DNA of 47,379 nucleotides, taken from the NCBI GenBank assembly GCA_016208085.1, contig JACQYT010000093.1:1-47379 (forward strand), given 5' to 3'. Position numbers and translations under genes: made by a program. This document shows positions 24,615 to 33,194 of this stretch, one piece after another (the first letter of the stretch is position 1; each line of letters opens with the position of its first letter). Source of the stretch: Elusimicrobiota bacterium (GTDB lineage Bacteria > Elusimicrobiota > Elusimicrobia > Elusimicrobiales > UBA9959). Below the pieces are notes generated by a model, which was not told where the DNA came from, did not search any database, and worked only from the letters and a program-made list of their open reading frames with translations.

Positions 24615-27484
24615 TTTGTTTTACCCGTTATCGTCAACATTAAATAATTTCCGCCTGCCTGTGGACTCCCTATCTGGTCAATATCCCAGGATAACCTGTC
24701 TCCTGCCGCTATGCTTGTAATATCAGGAGTGCCCATATCACTCACATTTTGGCCGTCCGTTATTCTAACCCTGTTACCTTGTGTGCTAAATATAGTCGTC
24801 TCATTTTTATTAACATCAATTAAAATAGCCGTTCCGGAAGGAGCCGTATCCGCATACGCCTTAATACTTGTAATATCAAAAGCTCTTCCGATCAAGACCT
24901 TATCAATGGCTGTGGATACATAAACCGAGCTTTGCAATTCAAACATAAAACTTATAGTATCGCCATAGACCGTGCCGGTTGAGCGTATGTCGCCGTAGAC
25001 GTCAAGCCGATAGGCCGGACTCGTCGTCCCGATGCCGACGTTGCCTGAGGTATCTATAACCAAACGATCAGTTATCCCCAGGGTGTCCCCGTTTGAAATC
25101 TTAAATTTGTCGCCATCGCTGTTGTCAATGCCGACAGAATACTCTTGCCCCGCGTCCAAACTGTACATAGTGTATGGATCTCCGGTTACCCCCACGGCAG
25201 TCCGAACTAATTGTAAGACATTGTTTGAGCCGGTCCCACCCCACTGATAAATATTACCACCGACGCGCAGTGTGTCATGGATGACGACCTCGCCCGAACT
25301 ATTGAGTTGCAACCCGTATCCCACTGTGGTAGTCGTTGATAAATGCACGCCGGCAGTATTGATAACCTCTAATCCATATCCGGGGGCCGTCGTCCCGATG
25401 CCGACATACCCGTCCTTTGTGAACCTCACTCGTTCTATATCATGGATTGCGATGACCAACGGTGTGTCATCAGAAGTGCTCACGTGCGCCAGGCCGGGAA
25501 CTGTCGGGGCGTCGGGATTTGCGTAGCCAAAGTTGGCCTTTTGAGTACCTTGATAATCATAGGTTTCAAAGGATGACCAGGATGCGATATTGGTATTTTG
25601 GAGGCTTATGACGCCGCCAGTGGGTTGGTTGCTGACGGTACTCAATTTCTTGCCCATCGGATTGATTCCGAGCGAACTGGTCGTTCCTATACTAACGTTG
25701 CCGTTGGAGAGGTTGCCGTAGATGGCGTTGCCGATGTTGAGGAAACTGCTTGTGGACGCCGCCGGGGCGTCGGCGTTGTAGCCGATGATGATATTGTCCG
25801 AACCGGTGGTTAAAGAGTCGCCCGCCTGCCAGCCCAGCAGGATGTTCCGGCTGCCGGTTGAAAGGCCGTAGCCGCTTCTGTAGCCCGCCAGGGTGTTGCC
25901 GCTATAAGACTGACCGCTTGTGCCATAGCCGGCATTGTCGCCGATTGCCGTGTTTGAACTGCCGGCTTGGTTGTAAAAACCGGCATTGTAACCCACGAAA
26001 TTATTATTGCCGCCGGTGGTGTTGTAATTGCCCGCGTTTGCGCCCAGGAAATTGTTATAGCTGCCGCCGGTGTTGGACCAGCCGGCTGAACCGCCCAGGA
26101 AATTATTGTACACGCCGGCGGCGTTATTCTGGCCCGCCACGGAGCCGATGAAATTATTATTATGGCCGGTAAGATTGGAATAGCCGGCGGCGTTTCCCAG
26201 GAAATTGTTGTCGTGGCCGGTGGTGTTGGTATAACCGGTCTGGTAACCGAAAAGGTTGTTGTTGCCGCCGGTAGTGTTGGACCAGCCGGCCTTGTAGCCC
26301 ATAAAATTGTTGTAAGTCCCGCTGTTTACATTGCCCGCCTGAACGCCTATGGCGGATGAGTAGTTGCCTGTGTCCACATAAATAAGCCCCGCCGCTTCAA
26401 AAGCGCTGCGCGGATTAGCCGTGCCGATGCCCACCCTGCCGGAAGCGGTCCATATCCCGGAACCGGGAAAATTAGCGGTGGAGGCAAATGTCTGCGCCCC
26501 GCTCCAGGTAACGTCCGCCGTCTGGCCGGCCGCCAGGCCGGGAGTGGGATAGGTTCCGGTCAAAACCCCGCCCGCCGCGCCGCTCGGCGACGCTCCCGTT
26601 GCCGTGCCGGTGATGTTTATACCATAAGTTCCCGGCTGGACCGCGGCCGGATAAACGCCGTTCACCGCTATGAAGGAAGCGATAACCGTGCCCGGCAGGC
26701 TCCCGGCCAGCACACCCGCCGCAGGCAGGTCCACGCCGCCGGCGAAGGTTCCTGCCGTCACGTTGCCCGCCGCGACGCTGCCCGCGACCGCGCCGGTGAC
26801 CTTGAAGCCGGACACGCTGACGATTGAGGCGTCCTGCACCGCGTTGACGGCGATTGACGACGCGATTACCGCGCCCGGCAGGCTTCCGGCCGCTATATTG
26901 GCAGCGGTCAGACCGGTCAGATTGGCGCCGCTTATGGCGGGCAGGGAAGCTATTGAAGGGTTTGGATAGGTTCCGCTTAGATTACCGCCCGCCGCGCCGG
27001 TGGGCGATGCTCCCGATGCTGTGCCGGTTATGCTTATGGGCCAGGTACCAACGGCGTTGGCGCCGCCGGTGGAAACAAAAGCCGAGGAATCCATTCCGTC
27101 AAGCCTTTCAGCATTGAAAGCGTATCCAGCCCCCGCTAAGGGCTGCCTGGGCGACATTACTTCGCCTTCCACCGCTATTTCAATGTAATAATCGCCGTCA
27201 AACGGGAGGCCGTTTAATGAGTTTACATTTCCCAAAGCGACGCTGAACAGGCCGCTGCTGATTACAACCGCATTATAGCTTTCTTCCCATTTTTTCAGGC
27301 CTCCGGTAGAGGCGTCGTAGATTCTAAAAGTGATATTCCGGCTGCCCGTGACGGCTCTGCCGGTGGAATCGGTAAGCCTGCCCTGGTAATTGAGCGTGCG
27401 GGTAGGCGCTGCATCAGCGGAATTAAATATCACCGACACCATTAAAAATCCCAATGCTACAGCCAATAATTTTGATTTGTGCAT
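24611..27484 (-). CDS. Large surface protein with trimeric-adhesin-like head repeats
   Basis: 957 aa. A signal peptide (MHKSKLLAVALGFLMVSVIF...) is followed by a domain common in candidate-phylum surface proteins (TLNYQGRLTDSTGRAVTG), then G/A/S/T-rich collagen-like stretches. Roughly residues 370-580 hold a run of head repeats of about 15 residues of the form NNNFLGxxAGxxNTTG, as in YadA-type trimeric autotransporters and phage fibres, and a C-terminal beta domain follows. No membrane anchor of the autotransporter kind is visible. ATG 27484 follows GGAGAG; an upstream frame extension is repeat-derived and rejected. A CTGT microsatellite about 290 bp upstream may influence expression. Confidence 0.82.
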   Translation of the reverse strand: MHKSKLLAVALGFLMVSVIFNSADAAPTRTLNYQGRLTDSTGRAVTGSRNITFRIYDASTGGLKKWEESYNAVVISSGLFSVALGNVNSLNGLPFDGDYYIEIAVEGEVMSPRQPLAGAGYAFNAERLDGMDSSAFVSTGGANAVGTWPISITGTASGASPTGAAGGNLSGTYPNPSIASLPAISGANLTGLTAANIAAGSLPGAVIASSIAVNAVQDASIVSVSGFKVTGAVAGSVAAGNVTAGTFAGGVDLPAAGVLAGSLPGTVIASFIAVNGVYPAAVQPGTYGINITGTATGASPSGAAGGVLTGTYPTPGLAAGQTADVTWSGAQTFASTANFPGSGIWTASGRVGIGTANPRSAFEAAGLIYVDTGNYSSAIGVQAGNVNSGTYNNFMGYKAGWSNTTGGNNNLFGYQTGYTNTTGHDNNFLGNAAGYSNLTGHNNNFIGSVAGQNNAAGVYNNFLGGSAGWSNTGGSYNNFLGANAGNYNTTGGNNNFVGYNAGFYNQAGSSNTAIGDNAGYGTSGQSYSGNTLAGYRSGYGLSTGSRNILLGWQAGDSLTTGSDNIIIGYNADAPAASTSSFLNIGNAIYGNLSNGNVSIGTTSSLGINPMGKKLSTVSNQPTGGVISLQNTNIASWSSFETYDYQGTQKANFGYANPDAPTVPGLAHVSTSDDTPLVIAIHDIERVRFTKDGYVGIGTTAPGYGLEVINTAGVHLSTTTTVGYGLQLNSSGEVVIHDTLRVGGNIYQWGGTGSNNVLQLVRTAVGVTGDPYTMYSLDAGQEYSVGIDNSDGDKFKISNGDTLGITDRLVIDTSGNVGIGTTSPAYRLDVYGDIRSTGTVYGDTISFMFELQSSVYVSTAIDKVLIGRAFDITSIKAYADTAPSGTAILIDVNKNETTIFSTQGNRVRITDGQNVSDMGTPDITSIAAGDRLSWDIDQIGSPQAGGNYLMLTITGKTK

Positions 27485-27543
27485 AATCTTTTCGCTCTCC
27501 CAAACAGGATTCTCCGGCAAAAAATCACTTCTTGGTCTAAAGC

Positions 27544-27595
27544 TGTAGCGGCGGACGTCAGTCTGCCAAGAGGGCGACTTACGTCGCCCGCTACA
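27544..27595. repeat. GTAGCGGCGGAC-type palindromic repeat, copy 2
   Basis: TGTAGCGGCGGACGTCAGT ... GTCGCCCGCTACA, the same build as 6559-6611 with the halves in swapped orientation. Confidence 0.75.
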
Positions 27596-27657
27596 AGCCT
27601 GTGGCAGTGCCGCATCGAACGCTATGCATATCAAGCGGCTAATTTTCAAACAAAATG

Positions 27658-27678
27658 GACTTTTTACGGGAGAATCAA
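27658..27678. repeat. Solo right end of the TIR element
   Basis: GGACTTTTTACGGGAGAATC plus AA, matching the right end of the element at 6522-6647. No left end is found nearby. Confidence 0.65.
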
Positions 27679-27769
27679 GGATTGGCTCCAGCTTTGGATC
27701 CAAAAGGACAAGCCGGGTTTTGGAGTACCCGGAATTTTTATAGCAGGATTTATTTTCTAATAGGAGGGT

Positions 27770-27814
<45 letters not shown>

Positions 27815-27883
27815 TCATACCTTAGTATTATAGGCACAATAATGCGCTATTGTCAATGTAACTTTTGATATATGAGATTCGAT

Positions 27884-27935
27884 GAAGAAAACCCCGTGCC
27901 GGGTAGGATAAAATGTTGTCGGACAACATTTTATT
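27884..27935. repeat. Double-hairpin repeat, copy 2 (partial)
   Basis: 52 nt matching the 3' part of 7558-7622 with one substitution (GGTAGG for GGTACG). It lies 54 nt beyond the HEPN gene's stop (minus strand). Confidence 0.85.
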
Positions 27936-27989
27936 TAACTCTATAATACATCAGGGTAAGCCCACCCGCAACCGTCCATTGTTCTCTTC

Positions 27990-28394
27990 TTAAATAATTA
28001 TTTTTTCGCAAGATTTGAAGATTTTTTCAGCAATTTTAATCGCCTCGTCCGCATGCTCTTTTAAAAAAATTTCCACGGGAATAGCCGGTTCAGGCACAGC
28101 ATCGGGATAACGAGTGGAAAGATAATAATGGTCTAATTTTGTCCCTTGTCCAATAATCTCCAGCAATTTTGGATGTTTTTTTGAAACCTCTTTTATAAGT
28201 TCTCTTATGGAATGAATATTGACAAACCTTGCTCCGTCAAAATATAGCGCCGCTTTTAACGCCTTTTGAGAAGCCTGCTCCGCTAAAAAGCATGTTAAAT
28301 TGTAATATTTTTGCCGATAATTTCCTTTTGCCTGGCAAAGCGTGTAATCCGCTTCTTTAATCCAGCGATTTGCGTTCTGTTTAGAATCTTTCAT
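27990..28394 (-). CDS. HEPN-domain protein of a HEPN/MNT pair
   Basis: 134-aa four-helix HEPN protein. The RxxxxH motif is R56-H61 (RFVNIH). The Tyr two residues after the His, which MntA-type partners AMPylate in the RX4HXY form of HepT, is replaced by Ile. Neutralisation may therefore work differently, or the RNase may be inactive. It overlaps the MNT gene by 14 nt. Such pairs usually act as toxin-antitoxin or defence modules. Confidence 0.8.
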   Translation of the reverse strand: MKDSKQNANRWIKEADYTLCQAKGNYRQKYYNLTCFLAEQASQKALKAALYFDGARFVNIHSIRELIKEVSKKHPKLLEIIGQGTKLDHYYLSTRYPDAVPEPAIPVEIFLKEHADEAIKIAEKIFKSCEKIII

Positions 28395-28695
28395 ATAAAA
28401 CCTTTGAGTTTTTTAAAGCGCTTATAATAAATGGATTTCTATGCTTCCTCATTCTTTTAAATTCTTCAGGAGTATAAACGAAACAATCAGCATCTGGAGG
28501 TAAAATTTTCAACAAAACAGGGTCAACAAGCCGGCTCACAAAATTCATATCGGTTTTTTTGACAATGATTAAATCCAAATCGCTGTATTTATCCAAATTG
28601 CCCTTAACCTGAGAACCAAATATAATGACTTTTTCGGGAACGTACTTTCTCACGATTCTTTTGGTTAAACCGTCAAGGTTTATTTTCGCGTTCAC
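28381..28695 (-). CDS. MNT-family nucleotidyltransferase (antitoxin side)
   Basis: 104-aa minimal nucleotidyltransferase. G27-S28 and D39-x-D41 (GSQVKGNLDKYSDLDLI) form the catalytic motif, with a further acidic residue near D69/D71 (PPDADCF). Start GTG 28695 coincides with the expected transcription start. It precedes the HEPN gene and is the likely neutralising partner. Confidence 0.82.
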   Translation of the reverse strand: MNAKINLDGLTKRIVRKYVPEKVIIFGSQVKGNLDKYSDLDLIIVKKTDMNFVSRLVDPVLLKILPPDADCFVYTPEEFKRMRKHRNPFIISALKNSKVLYERF

Positions 28696-28701
28696 AAAGG
28701 T

Positions 28702-28731
28702 ATCTTAAAACACATTGGACACTGTTGTCAA
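28702..28731 (-). promoter_or_regulatory. Promoter of the HEPN/MNT pair, leaderless layout
   Basis: Minus-strand TTGACA (28726-28731), 18-nt spacer, TAAGAT (28702-28707). The -10 box ends 6 nt before GTG 28695 and there is no Shine-Dalgarno. Confidence 0.65.
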
Positions 28732-28775
28732 CATATTCGGGCGGGATTTCGGGTGACGCCCACGATACGGGAAGG

Positions 28776-28876
28776 TTGATTCTCCCGTAAAAAGTCCGTT
28801 TTGCGCGAAAACCTTGTTGGCAGCCGTCCGCCTAAGGCGGACGGCTGCCATTTGGGACTTTTTACGAATGAATCAA
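28776..28876. mobile_element. MITE-like element with terminal inverted repeats, copy 2
   Basis: 101 bp with ends TTGATTCTCCCGTAAAAAG (28776-28794) and CTTTTTACGAATGAATCAA (28858-28876), the same two ends as 6522-6647 in inverted orientation. The interior differs: it holds a 31-nt perfect palindrome (28819-28849, GGCAGCCGTCCGCCT arm). As in copy 1, bases 2-4 of the TTGATTCATTCG end form the TGA stop of the adjacent gene, here the CoA-transferase. Confidence 0.75.
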
Positions 28877-30072
28877 ACTATGCGTTTGGTTTTCAGGGCG
28901 GACAGTTCTTCGGGGGTGATGCCGAGTTCCTTGAGGATTTCGGCCGTGTGGGCCGAAAGGCGCGGGGGCGGGGCGTTGAGCTCCGCCGGGGTGTCGGAAA
29001 ACTGAGCCGACAGCCCGAAGAGCCTGAGCGGGCCGATGCCGTCCGCTGTTATTTCCTTAAGAATGCCGCGGTGCTTTATCTGCGGCTGCTCCAGCGCGGC
29101 CGCGAGATCCAGTATCTTGCCGCTCGGCACGTCTCTGGCGTTGAGCAGGTCCACCCACTCGGCGGTCGGCCGTTCGGCAAGCTTCTTTTCCAGGATGGGT
29201 GTCAGGAGCTTTCGGTTCTCCTTGCGGACGTCGCGCTTCTTGAAGCGCTCGTCCTTCTTCAGCTCCGGCACGCCCAGCGCGTCGCAGACGGATTCCCACT
29301 GTTCCTGCTTGTTCGCCGCGATGTTTATATAGCCGTCTTTTGTCTTGAAAACGCCTGAGGGCGCGGCCGTGAAATTGTCGTTTCCCATCGGCACGGGCGG
29401 CTGGCCGCCGATAAGGAGATTGGCCGCCACCCAGCCCATCAGCGGCATGATGGAATCCAGCATCGCTATATCTATGAACTGGCCCTTACCCGTCCGCTCG
29501 CGGTTATACAGCGCGGCCATAATGGCAAAGGCGGCGTTAAGCCCCCCCACGGTGTCGCAGGCCGGGAAGCCGGCGCGGAGAGGATGGAGGCGCTCGTCGC
29601 CGTTTACGTCCATTACCCCGCTTAAACCCTGGATTATCTGGTCGTAAGCGGGCTTGAGAGCGTCCGGGCCGGTCTGGCCGAAGCCGGAGATGGCGCAATA
29701 AACCAGCCCCGGGTTTATTTCAGCGAGCGTTTTGTAGCCGAGACCCAGCCGGTTCATTACGTCGGGCCGGAAATTCTCCGCCAGCACGTCGGCGGTCTTC
29801 ACCAGTTTCAGGAAAATTTCCCTGCCTTCCGGGGTTTTTGTGTTGAGCGTTATGGATTTTTTGTTTGCGTTCTGGGCCAGGAAGCTCGTGCCCATCAGTT
29901 GTTCGTTCAGGGCGGACATATTGCCCAATTTGCGCGCCAAATCCCCGTCTTTTGGATTTTCAACCTTGATGACTTCGGCTCCGAGAAGGGCCAGGTGCAG
30001 CGTGGCAAAAGGCCCCGCCAGCACATTGGTCAGGTCAAGCACCCGCACGCCGGAAAGGATCTGGTTGCTCAT
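28873..30072 (-). CDS. CaiB/BaiF family (class III) CoA-transferase
   Basis: 399 aa. The family start GVRVLDLTNVLAGP, GAEVIKVENP and the catalytic Asp (about D144, KPAYDQIIQG) are present. These enzymes move CoA between acyl-CoA and a free acid. HMG-CoA lyase is encoded upstream. Human SUGCT, in this family, acts on glutarate and 3-hydroxy-3-methylglutarate, so a dicarboxylic acid of that kind is a reasonable guess. The benzylsuccinate CoA-transferase BbsEF is also in this family. Its TGA stop lies in a TIR element. Confidence 0.85.
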   Translation of the reverse strand: MSNQILSGVRVLDLTNVLAGPFATLHLALLGAEVIKVENPKDGDLARKLGNMSALNEQLMGTSFLAQNANKKSITLNTKTPEGREIFLKLVKTADVLAENFRPDVMNRLGLGYKTLAEINPGLVYCAISGFGQTGPDALKPAYDQIIQGLSGVMDVNGDERLHPLRAGFPACDTVGGLNAAFAIMAALYNRERTGKGQFIDIAMLDSIMPLMGWVAANLLIGGQPPVPMGNDNFTAAPSGVFKTKDGYINIAANKQEQWESVCDALGVPELKKDERFKKRDVRKENRKLLTPILEKKLAERPTAEWVDLLNARDVPSGKILDLAAALEQPQIKHRGILKEITADGIGPLRLFGLSAQFSDTPAELNAPPPRLSAHTAEILKELGITPEELSALKTKRIV

Positions 30073-30147
30073 AAAAAAAGGCCAGGGTATAGGGTAGAGG
30101 GTTTAGGGTATAAGGAGATATTCATTCTCATCTCTCTACTCTCTAAC
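30073..30147. repeat. GGGTATAGGGT-type inverted repeat
   Basis: CAGGGTATAGGGTAGAGGG... faces ...CTCTCTAACCTATACCCTG, able to form a long imperfect hairpin between two same-strand genes. A related, larger copy lies at 40345-40437. Confidence 0.65.
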
Positions 30148-31056
30148 CTATACCCTGATTTGCCCGGTCTTGTACACAAAACCCGGCATGTCGCGGCCGA
30201 AATGCGCGGCCACGTCGCGGGCTACTCCGATAAGGCATTCAAGGTCCGCGTCTTTGCGCAGGCCTTCAAGCTGCAGGGCGTGGACGAAGTCCTCTGTAGC
30301 CACGTTGCCGGCCGCTACCTTCGTGAAAGGACAGCCGCCGAGACCCGCGAAGGAGGTTTCAAACGACGCGACTCCGGCCCGCATGGCTGCGAATATGTTC
30401 GCCATACCCAGTCCGTAAGTGTTATGGAAGTGGCAGGCGCATTCTATCGCGGGGTCCAACCGGAAGACTGCGCCGAAAAGGCGCTCCACCTGGGCCGGGT
30501 GGGCGTGCCCCGCGGTGTCGGCGAGGCTGATATTGCGCAGGCCGGCTTGGAGATAAGCGCGCACCATGTTGAGCACGCGTTCCTCCGGGACGGGGCCTTC
30601 AAAACCGCAGCCGAACGCGGACTGGACGGAAACCTGCACTTTTTTGCCGGCGGCCGCAGCCGCTTTGGCCGCGCCGATGATTCTCTGCGCGGCCTCAGCG
30701 GTTCCCATGCCGGTGTTCTTGCGGCTGTGGGTTTCGCTTGCGGAAGCGCCCAGGCAGAACAGCTCAACACCGCAAGCTAAGCCCCGTTCAAGACCTTTTT
30801 CATTCAGGGCCAGCCCGGACAGCACGGCCGGCGATTTTTTGTCCGCCGTAAGCCGGCGGAAGAGTTCGTCGGTGTCCGCCATCTGGGGGACTTTCTCCGG
30901 GTGGACGAAGGCTCCGACCTGGATGAGGTCCGCTCCGGACCCCAGCAAAGTCCGGCACCAGGCCTCCTTCTTCTCCGTGGGGACGACCGCTTTCTCCATC
31001 TGCAGGCCGTCCCGGAGGCCCACTTCATGCAGAATAATGCGTGGAGTCGTATTCAT
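30148..31056 (-). CDS. Hydroxymethylglutaryl-CoA lyase family protein
   Basis: 302-aa DRE-TIM metallolyase. LRDGLQ at 14-19 holds the catalytic Arg15 and metal ligand Asp16. HFH at 209-211 gives further ligands. The HMG-CoA lyase signature GLGGCPFTKVAAGNVATEDF at 238-257 includes the active-site Cys242. It splits HMG-CoA to acetyl-CoA and acetoacetate, or a homologous acyl-CoA. It lies 75 bp before the CoA-transferase on the same strand. Confidence 0.85.
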   Translation of the reverse strand: MNTTPRIILHEVGLRDGLQMEKAVVPTEKKEAWCRTLLGSGADLIQVGAFVHPEKVPQMADTDELFRRLTADKKSPAVLSGLALNEKGLERGLACGVELFCLGASASETHSRKNTGMGTAEAAQRIIGAAKAAAAAGKKVQVSVQSAFGCGFEGPVPEERVLNMVRAYLQAGLRNISLADTAGHAHPAQVERLFGAVFRLDPAIECACHFHNTYGLGMANIFAAMRAGVASFETSFAGLGGCPFTKVAAGNVATEDFVHALQLEGLRKDADLECLIGVARDVAAHFGRDMPGFVYKTGQIRV

Positions 31057-31076
31057 CGGTATACCTTGATACTATA

Positions 31077-31129
31077 GTAGCGGCGGATGTGAATCCGCGA
31101 AATTGGGGCGATTTACATCGCCCGCTACA
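31077..31129. repeat. GTAGCGGCGGAC-type palindromic repeat, copy 3
   Basis: GTAGCGGCGGATGTGAATCC ... CATCGCCCGCTACA. Same family as 6559-6611, 27544-27595 and 37415-37471. Confidence 0.75.
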
Positions 31130-31130
31130 A

Positions 31131-31155
31131 ATAAAATGTTGAAGCAACATTTTAT
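31131..31155. repeat. Short relative of the double-hairpin repeat
   Basis: ATAAAATGTTG AAG CAACATTTTAT, the same hairpin arms as in 7558-7622 with a different centre. Confidence 0.65.
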
Positions 31156-31201
31156 TCCACTTACCCCAAGGTTTCCCCGCGACTTGGGGGCGGGGAATGG
31201 T

Positions 31202-31226
31202 AAAAATTTTTGCCGCAAAAATTTTT
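31202..31226. repeat. A5T5-GCCGC-A5T5 palindrome, copy 3
   Basis: Identical 25-nt core to 7456-7480. It lies 41 nt past the stop of the isocitrate dehydrogenase-like gene. Confidence 0.85.
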
Positions 31227-31267
31227 ATTCATCAGAGTCCGCCGACCTCTGTACGCTGTCCTCTGTT

Positions 31268-32407
31268 TTACGCCTTGGAGGCCACCGTGCACTTTTCCGC
31301 CACCGCGCGCGCCAGCTCAAGAGTGGTGGAGGAGCCGCCCATATCGTAGGTGCGCGCTTTCCCCTCCGCTATCACCGAAGCTACCGCGTCCTCTATCGCC
31401 TTCGCCCTGGCGTTCTCGCCGAGCCAGTCAAGCATCATTTTGGCCGCCAGGATCGTGGCGATAGGGTTCACTTTATATTGCCCCGCGTACTTGGGCGCTG
31501 AGCCGTGAGAGGGTTCAAACACCGCCAGTTTCTCGCCGATATTGGCCGAGCAGCCGAAGCCCAGCCCGCCCACCATCTGCGCGCTCAGGTCGGAGATGAT
31601 ATCGCCGTAGAGGTTCGGCGCCACCAGCACGTCGTAATTGAACGGGTTCTTCAGCAGCCACATCGTCATAGCGTCAATATTGGCGTCGTCCATCGTGATC
31701 CCGGGGAAGTCCTTTGCCACGGTTTTCGCCGTTTCGAAGAAGAGGCCGTCGGTGGCGCGCACTACGTTCGCCTTATGAATGACCGTAACCTTCTTACGGC
31801 CGAACTTGCGCGCGAACTCAAAAGCGGCCCGGACGATGCGTTCGGAACCTTTCTTCGTGTTTATCTTGCAGGAGATCGCATAGTCGTCGCTTTTCAGGCC
31901 CTTGAAAGTCTTGAACGGGGGCGAGAGTTCGCTAAGCGTGTCGCGCAGCTTGTCCGGCACGGTGTTAAATTCCACGCCGGCGTAGAGATCTTCGGTGTTC
32001 TCGCGGAACACCACTATGTCTATGCCTTCTTTGTAATTGAGCGGGTTCTTAGGGTAAGCCTTGCAGGGCCGCAGGCAGATGTAGAGGTCAAAGAGCTGGC
32101 GCATGCGCACTATCGGCGAGCGGTAAACCAGGCCCTGGCCCTGGAGCTCCGGTACAAGCTCTTTCTCGGCCGCTTTGACCGGCTTGGAAGTGATCGCGCC
32201 GAACATCGCGGCGTCCACGCTTTTGAGCAGGTCCACTGTGCGGTCCGGGAAAGCGTCCCCTTCTCTGCGCCAGAACTCCCAGCCGATGTCGCCGTGAATA
32301 TACTCGGCGTTCAATTCCACGCGGTCAAGGACTATCTTCGCCGCTTCCATGACGTCGTTGCCGATGCCGTCGCCCGGCAGCCACGCTATCCTGTATTTTT
32401 CACACAT
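31268..32407 (-). CDS. Isocitrate/isopropylmalate dehydrogenase family, probably isocitrate dehydrogenase
   Basis: 379-aa beta-decarboxylating dehydrogenase. RENTED at 135-140 and NLYGDIISDL at 265-274 bind substrate and metal. The cofactor loop HGSAPKYAG at 301-309 carries Lys306-Tyr307, the residues that favour NADP in E. coli Icd; isopropylmalate and NAD-type enzymes usually lack this pair. SPIVRMRQLFDLYICLRP around 97-114 departs from classical Icd. Isocitrate to 2-oxoglutarate is the best guess, with homoisocitrate possible given the saccharopine and aconitase-like genes elsewhere in the window. GGAGG lies upstream of the ATG. Confidence 0.8.
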   Translation of the reverse strand: MCEKYRIAWLPGDGIGNDVMEAAKIVLDRVELNAEYIHGDIGWEFWRREGDAFPDRTVDLLKSVDAAMFGAITSKPVKAAEKELVPELQGQGLVYRSPIVRMRQLFDLYICLRPCKAYPKNPLNYKEGIDIVVFRENTEDLYAGVEFNTVPDKLRDTLSELSPPFKTFKGLKSDDYAISCKINTKKGSERIVRAAFEFARKFGRKKVTVIHKANVVRATDGLFFETAKTVAKDFPGITMDDANIDAMTMWLLKNPFNYDVLVAPNLYGDIISDLSAQMVGGLGFGCSANIGEKLAVFEPSHGSAPKYAGQYKVNPIATILAAKMMLDWLGENARAKAIEDAVASVIAEGKARTYDMGGSSTTLELARAVAEKCTVASKA

Positions 32408-32426
32408 ATTGAAACCTCCGTTCGGA

Positions 32427-33155
32427 TTAATCCTCTTCCAGCTTTTCCGGCATGACGAGCTTTTCGTTCTGTTTCAATATCGCGGCCGGAACCGGTCTTT
32501 CCAGCTTTGTCTGGATCATGTCTTCCAGGTATTTTTTTACTGTCGTGTCCCAGTACTTTTTGGTCACGTAAAACACCTTGGCGCCGCCGAGTTCATGCTG
32601 AACGTCCGGCCACGGGTAAGAAGGCTGGGCCATTCCGATGCCCCATCTTTTCAGGCCGTTATAGCTTTCATAGGTGGCCCAAAATTCGTTCTGTTTCAAA
32701 GTTTCGAAGCAATACTCGCATTTGGCGTAATACATGATGGCGCCCGCCCGCAAGCCCCGCTTAAAGGCCAGGCTGTGAAGGCTTATGTTGATATCCTCGT
32801 TCATCAGCCGGCCGTTGCAGAACGCGACCACGTGCCCGTTGACCAGCCCGATCATCTGATAGGGGTCCTTTAAACGATTTCTTACCCAGCCCAGGAGCTC
32901 GGCATAGACCCTAGCTCCGACGATGTCGTAGAAATCATGGTCTACCTCCATCAGTTTCTTCATGTAGTCAAGAAGCAGGGGGGTCTCTTCCTTTTTTAAA
33001 GGACGGATCAGCATCGTTTCTCCGCTCTTCAGCTTTACCATGGCCGGCTCAAACGGCGGGATTTTCATCGCCGGCGGCGACAACAACGGCTCAAGTTCGT
33101 TGACATTGAAAGTAACTGTTTCCTGCGAAACTTTTTCCGGCGGCGCTTTTTTCAT
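32427..33155 (-). CDS. GNAT-like acetyltransferase domain protein
   Basis: 242 aa. The central part (about 40-210) looks like a GNAT fold: LIRPLKKEETPLLLDYMKKL at the start, IGLVNGHVVAFCNG as the beta4 strand, then SLAFKRGLRAGAIMYYAKCE. The acetyl-CoA loop Q/RxxGxG/A is weak (FKRGLRAGA). It is the first gene after a good promoter and 19 nt before the dehydrogenase gene. Protein acetylation of CoA-enzymes is known in aromatic degraders (BadL), but that role here is speculative. Confidence 0.6.
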   Translation of the reverse strand: MKKAPPEKVSQETVTFNVNELEPLLSPPAMKIPPFEPAMVKLKSGETMLIRPLKKEETPLLLDYMKKLMEVDHDFYDIVGARVYAELLGWVRNRLKDPYQMIGLVNGHVVAFCNGRLMNEDINISLHSLAFKRGLRAGAIMYYAKCEYCFETLKQNEFWATYESYNGLKRWGIGMAQPSYPWPDVQHELGGAKVFYVTKKYWDTTVKKYLEDMIQTKLERPVPAAILKQNEKLVMPEKLEED

Positions 33156-33194
33156 TTATTTTCCTCCGTAATAGAATAATTCAGAGTCAGTTTT

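Larger units (their letters stand above)
31057..31267. other. 211-bp gap holding three repeat families
   Basis: Contains the GTAGCGGCGG palindrome (31077-31129), an ATAAAATGTT/AACATTTTAT hairpin (31131-31155), a CCCCGC-rich hairpin (31168-31198) and the A5T5 palindrome (31202-31226), stacked with almost no free sequence between genes of one apparent operon. Confidence 0.7.

Noticed and set aside
27485..27703. 73-residue N-terminal extension of the surface protein
   Set aside because: It runs through a dispersed palindrome and a solo TIR end, whereas ATG 27484 has a Shine-Dalgarno and opens a good signal peptide.
31268..32407. leuB (isopropylmalate dehydrogenase) partner for the LeuCD-like pair
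   Set aside because: The RENTED motif and Lys306-Tyr307 cofactor loop favour isocitrate dehydrogenase, and the gene is 13 kb away in another operon.
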